A DNA stretch of 64,000 bases from Tilletiopsis washingtonensis (Eukaryota; Basidiomycota; Exobasidiomycetes; Entylomatales). This document shows positions 62,331 through 64,000 of the stretch, piece by piece (position 1 is the first letter of the stretch; every line of letters starts with the position of its first letter). Location: assembly GCF_003144115.1 (NCBI RefSeq), contig NW_020312001.1:772722-836721 (forward strand). The letters are read 5' to 3'. The notes beneath the pieces were generated by a model. It had not been told where the DNA came from. It saw only the letters and a program-made list of their open reading frames with translations, and did no database searches. A program made the position numbers and the translations under genes.

Positions 62331-64000
62331 CTACCAGTGATGTGCGTCGAGGGTGCACATGAGCGCGCGCAGGTCTGCCACCTTCCACTCGCCCATGTCC
62401 TCCTCGATCTTCGGCCGTCCCTCACCCTCCGCGACGGCGCTCTCGCGGGCGCGCACGCGCACCGTGCCGTTGGCCACCTCCTCGTCGCCGATGATGAGCA
62501 CAAAGTTGTAGCGCTCCTTGAGCGCACGCAGCACGCGCTTGCCGAGGCGGTCCTTCGACGTCTCGAGGTCGACGTGGAAGACCTGCGTCGGGCGCGGCGG
62601 CCGCTCGGCGTCCGGGCTGGCCGTCAGGATGCCGGTGCTGTTGGTGACGATTGGAATGTAGCGCGCAGCCTCTGGGCCCAGCGAGAGGTGGTTGCGCACG
62701 CGCTGCGCATGCGCGAGCTGCTCCTCGTTGTCGGGCTGCGTCGGCATGACGATCGCCTGGCGCGGCGAGATCCAGAACGGCCACTGGCCCTTGCAGCTCT
62801 CGATGAGGATGGCCATGAAGCGCTCCAGGCTGCCGAGGATGGCGCGGTGGATCATCACAGGCCGAGCACGTCCGTCGGGCGCCTTTGGGTCTTTGTACGA
62901 CAGCGAGAAGCGCTCCGGCAGCTGGAAGTCGAGCTGGATCGTGGCCGTCTGGTGCTTGCGGCCGAGAGCGTCGACGAGGCGCACGTCGATCTTCGGCCCG
63001 TAGAAGGCGCCGTCACCTTCGTTCAGCGCCCACTCGGCGCCGCTCGAGTCGAGCGCAGCACGCAAGTCGTTCTCCGCGGCGTCCCATACCGCGATATCGC
63101 CGATGTACTTAGCCGGGCGCGTCGAGAGCACGAGCTCAAAGGACGAGAAGCCAAACGTGCGATAGGCCGCGGCCAGCATCGTCAGCATAGACGTGATCTC
63201 AGCAGACACCTGGTCCGGACGACAGAAGACGTGTGCGTCGTCCTGGTGGAAGCGGCGCACGCGAGTGAGGCCCGAGAGCGAGCCGGAAGACTCGTTCCTG
63301 AACGCGCGCAATGTCAGCTCAGGCTCAGCGCCTCCGAGCGGCCAGCTCACCTGTGCAGAGGACTGAACTCGGCCAGACGCAGCGGCAAAACACGATAGGA
63401 TCGCTCCTCGTCGGCGAAAATGAGGCAGTGACCGGGGCAGTTCATCGGCTTGAGGCCGAACTCGTCCTGCGCCGCAGTCTCGGCCGGCGTGTCGTGTGCG
63501 GCGCAGCAGCCCTTGCGCTCCTCAGCGACGGCACTGCTGACGACAGAGGCCAGCGGCTCGCTCGGCGCATCGACGTCGACGAAGCCGCGCACGCCAAACA
63601 TGTCTGCGCGGTAGTTCTCCCAGTGGCCGCTCGTCTGCCAGAGCGACTTGCGCATGAGCTGCGGCGTGATCACCTCGTCGTAGCCCCACACGTCGTACAG
63701 GTCGCGCACGACGCGCTCGACCTTGCGGCCTAGCCGCGTGCCGTGCGGCAGGATGAACGGCGTGCCTGGACTGGCGGGGTTCGTCATGAAGAGCCGCTGT
63801 GCCTTGCCGATCTCGCGATGGTCGGACTCGCGGGCAGCGGCGGCGACGGCGGCGAGATGCGCCGCCAGCTGCGGCTTCTTCGGAAAGGCAATGCCGCGGA
63901 CGTGCAGCAGACATTGCGACGAGGAGGTAAAGGACTTTGGAGCGGTGGGCAGCTGCGGCACCCAGCTGGCCACCGAGCAGTCGACGAGTTGCAGCGCTCG
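62331..64000 (-). CDS. THS1: Threonyl-tRNA synthetase (5' end outside window)
   Basis: Two exons are visible, 64000-63351 (open at the window edge) and 63297-62331, joined by a 53-nt intron; 538 residues seen, no start codon in view. Class II motifs are present: motif 1 region FILPHGTRLGRKVERVVRDL, zinc-site CPGHC, motif 2 RVRRFHQDDAHVF, and motif 3 GSLERFMAILIE. The anticodon-binding domain follows. The first residues (VRGIAFPKKPQL, then a DHREIG helix) match the end of the editing-domain region of cytosolic enzymes, so the complete protein is probably full length (TGS and editing domains upstream), not the short mitochondrial Mst1 type. A ~40-residue insertion with two adjacent Cys separates the first core strand from the zinc site. 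It charges tRNA-Thr. Confidence 0.93.

Noticed and set aside
62331-64000. Short mitochondrial-type (Mst1) threonyl-tRNA synthetase
   Set aside because: The sequence ahead of motif 1 matches the end of the editing-domain region found in cytosolic enzymes, so a full-length enzyme cut by the window edge is more likely.
1-64000. Transposons, LTR elements, viral fossils, CRISPR arrays, secondary-metabolite cluster
   Set aside because: No transposase, integrase, reverse transcriptase, capsid-like protein, terminal repeats, spacer arrays or synthase genes were recognised; the genes are ordinary fungal housekeeping and regulatory families.

Overview
The window looks like nuclear DNA of a GC-rich basidiomycete, most likely a smut-lineage yeast (Ustilaginomycotina/Exobasidiomycetes type). 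The evidence is a very high G+C content, tightly packed genes on both strands, and many short spliceosomal introns (mostly 50-62 nt, donor usually GTGAGT, acceptor CAG). The protein set is fungal: SNT2, SHR3, KRE6/SKN1, an HDA1-Arb2 fusion, a fungal transcription factor and TRF4. The taxonomic placement is inference. I see no transposon, retroelement, virus-derived gene, CRISPR array or bacterial operon. I resolved 23 protein genes and one intron-containing tRNA. Exon borders were set by reading splice sites and keeping the frame. In nearly every multi-exon gene all junctions are phase-consistent and restore family motifs.

Layout. 1-1658 (+): C-terminal part of a fungal transcription factor, cut by the window edge. 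1787-3811 (-): AIFM2/FSP1-like flavoprotein. 4547-9100 (-): SNT2 chromatin reader. 10958-11776 (+): Mediator MED10. 11808-17151 (-): 12-exon ABCC/MRP transporter. 17345-17863 (+): Mediator MED31. 18413-21007 (-): membrane protein of unknown function, with a 3-kb non-coding stretch upstream. 24067-25092 (-): NFKBIL1-like. 25403-26599 (+): ARL5. 26672-27485 (-): mitoribosomal bS16m. 27756-30457 (+): TRF4 poly(A) polymerase. 30567-33560 (-): HDA1 with Arb2 domain. 33914-34885 (+): SHR3. 35096-36240 (-): RRP36. 36475-38891 (+): NOP8/NOL8-like. 38933-41437 (-): acylaminoacyl-peptidase. 43002-47987 (+): a 1661-residue, apparently disordered, probably N-myristoylated protein. 48255-48347 (+): tRNA-Trp(CCA). 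48615-50700 (+): HSF-type factor. 50751-51611 (-): HP1 homologue. 51975-54178 (+): Rab-like GTPase with a very large internal insertion. 54260-57839 (-): PRP5. 59638-62084 (+): KRE6/SKN1. 62331-64000 (-): threonyl-tRNA synthetase, running off the edge.

Most genes are in divergent or convergent pairs with 30-350 bp between them. Functional neighbours are notable. MED31 and MED10, both Mediator middle-module subunits, flank the ABC transporter. RRP36 and NOP8, both ribosome-biogenesis factors, share a 234-bp divergent promoter. Chromatin/RNA-silencing homologues (SNT2, TRF4/Cid14, HDA1/Clr3, HP1/Swi6) recur along the window. I found no wholly new multi-gene system. The most unusual single observations are the split-looking Rab G domain, the duplicated start region of the HP1 gene, a GC-AG intron, and the large putatively myristoylated low-complexity protein.
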